From NCBI GenBank assembly GCA_021788565.1, contig JAJYKO010000370.1, positions 1-6,108 on the forward strand: DNA of 6,108 bases, in the 5' to 3' direction. The DNA is from Chloroflexota bacterium (GTDB lineage Bacteria > Chloroflexota > UBA6077). The position numbers and the translations under genes are program-made. A model generated the notes under the pieces. The model saw only the letters and a program-made list of their open reading frames with translations, was not told the DNA's origin and did no database searches. Positions 5,050 to 6,108 of this stretch are shown here, piece after piece (the first letter of the stretch is position 1; every line of letters begins with the position of its first letter).

Positions 5050-6108
5050 TGGATAGGGACCATCATTTGGATGCTGGGCCTCGAGTTGTTCGGCCGGCCC
5101 AGCGGCTGCGGGGCGAGGTGCGTGTGCCCGGGGATAAGTCCATCTCCCACCGCGCGTTGATACTGAATGCTATCGCGGAGGGCGAGGCGATTATCTCCAA
5201 CCTCGGGCCTGGGGCCGACTGTGCGTCGACGTTGCGCTGCCTGAGGGCGCTGGGCGTGGACGTCGAGAGCAGGGCCGGCGGTACGATCAGAATCGTCGGC
5301 GGCGGACTGCGCGGCCTGCACGAGCCCGCAGACGTGCTGGACGCTGGAAACTCGGGTACCACCACGAGATTGCTCACCGGCCTCCTCGCCGGGCAGGATT
5401 TCTTTAGTGTCATAACGGGCGACGGGTCCCTCCGTCGCCGTCCCATGAATCGAGTCGTTGAGCCCCTGCGGCGCATGGGCGGGAAGATTTCGGGTAGACA
5501 GGGAGATAATCTTCTTCCCATCGCCATCCGTGGCTCCCATCTGACCGGTATCGATTACTCGCTCCCCGTTGCGAGCGCGCAGCTGAAGTCCGCGTTGTTG
5601 CTTGCCGGGCTGTACGCCGAGGGCGTAACCACAGTGGGCCAACCTCAGCTCTCCCGGGATCACACAGAGCGACTGCTGAAGTCACAGGGGGCTGACCTCA
5701 GCGTCGACGGGCGTGTGATCACGCTTGTGCCGGGACGCCATCTTTCCGCGATCAGCCTGGATGTCCCGGGCGACATATCCTCCGCCGCGTTCTGGCTGGT
5801 GGCAGCTGCCATCCATCCTGATGCTGAGATCGTGGTGCGAGACGTGGGTGTCAATCCCGGCCGGATCGGTATCCTCGAAGCGTTGAAGTCGATGGGCGCG
5901 GACGTGGAGGTGGTGCCGCGAGGCGAGCGTGCCGGTGAGCCGGTGGCGGATCTCGTGGCGCGGTCCAGTGTGCTGCACGCTACGCGAATCGCGGGAGAGT
6001 TGATCCCGCGACTAATCGACGAGATTCCCATTCTGGCGGTGGCCGCGGCTTTCGCGGACGGGGAGACGACCTTCGCTGATGCATCTGAGCTGCGGGTCAA
6101 AGAGACGG
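5049..6108 (+). CDS. aroA: EPSP synthase (3-phosphoshikimate 1-carboxyvinyltransferase), 3'-truncated by window end
   Basis: EPSP synthase transfers the enolpyruvyl group of PEP to shikimate 3-phosphate, the sixth shikimate step and the target of glyphosate. 353 codons are visible of about 430; the frame is open to the end. Motifs are GDKSISHR (28-35), the first family signature LDAGNSGTTTRL (97-108), SAQLKSA (176-182), RDHTE (203-207), IDEIPILA with the catalytic-region Asp324/Glu325, and the second signature beginning ELRVKET (347-353). RDHTE, GDKS and SAQxK are features described for class II (glyphosate-tolerant type) enzymes, but the residue equivalent to E. coli Gly96 is Gly103, not Ala, and NPGR stands where CP4-type enzymes have NPTR; tolerance cannot be predicted. 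ATG overlaps the aroF stop (TGATG), which argues for translational coupling; no separate promoter is seen. Confidence 0.97.
   Translation, partial: MDRDHHLDAGPRVVRPAQRLRGEVRVPGDKSISHRALILNAIAEGEAIISNLGPGADCASTLRCLRALGVDVESRAGGTIRIVGGGLRGLHEPADVLDAGNSGTTTRLLTGLLAGQDFFSVITGDGSLRRRPMNRVVEPLRRMGGKISGRQGDNLLPIAIRGSHLTGIDYSLPVASAQLKSALLLAGLYAEGVTTVGQPQLSRDHTERLLKSQGADLSVDGRVITLVPGRHLSAISLDVPGDISSAAFWLVAAAIHPDAEIVVRDVGVNPGRIGILEALKSMGADVEVVPRGERAGEPVADLVARSSVLHATRIAGELIPRLIDEIPILAVAAAFADGETTFADASELRVKET

Overview
The window comes from a GC-rich bacterium. It carries an IlvD/Edd-type sugar-acid dehydratase, a large intracellular Asp-box (BNR) propeller protein, an interspersed multi-hairpin repeat and a type I-beta DAHP synthase directly joined to aroA. 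This mix would fit Chloroflexota or a similar deep-branching Gram-negative or monoderm lineage. That placement is a weak inference, because no rRNA or phylogenetic marker was compared.

Left part (1-806, minus strand): the 5' two-fifths or so of an IlvD/Edd-family [2Fe-2S] dehydratase, closest in motifs to the L-arabonate/D-xylonate dehydratase branch, running off the left edge. Upstream of it is a complete tRNA-Gln(CTG) with its own sigma70-type promoter and a textbook 15-bp intrinsic terminator starting 4 nt after the CCA end.

Centre (807-3531, plus strand): a mostly empty divergent intergenic region, then a 645-aa protein made of about 45-residue Asp-box repeats (ten in regular register, one degenerate at the C-terminus). 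A small ABM-type dimeric alpha/beta-barrel protein follows.

Right part (3532-6108, plus strand): an intergenic palindromic repeat that can fold into a junction of several hairpins, followed by an aromatic amino-acid biosynthesis operon. The operon starts at a strong promoter (TTGACA, 18 bp, TATACT). Its roughly 220-nt leader encodes a 20-residue peptide with the run LYFWYYF, then folds into a long hairpin and a strong terminator. This is the architecture of ribosome-mediated transcription attenuation. Downstream are aroF (DAHP synthase, first step of the shikimate pathway) and aroA (EPSP synthase, sixth step; truncated by the window end). The genes overlap by one base (TGATG), so they are probably translationally coupled. 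The leader contains Tyr, Phe and Trp codons together, so a shortage of any of the three pathway products could release attenuation of the common pathway. This leader is the most interesting element of the window.
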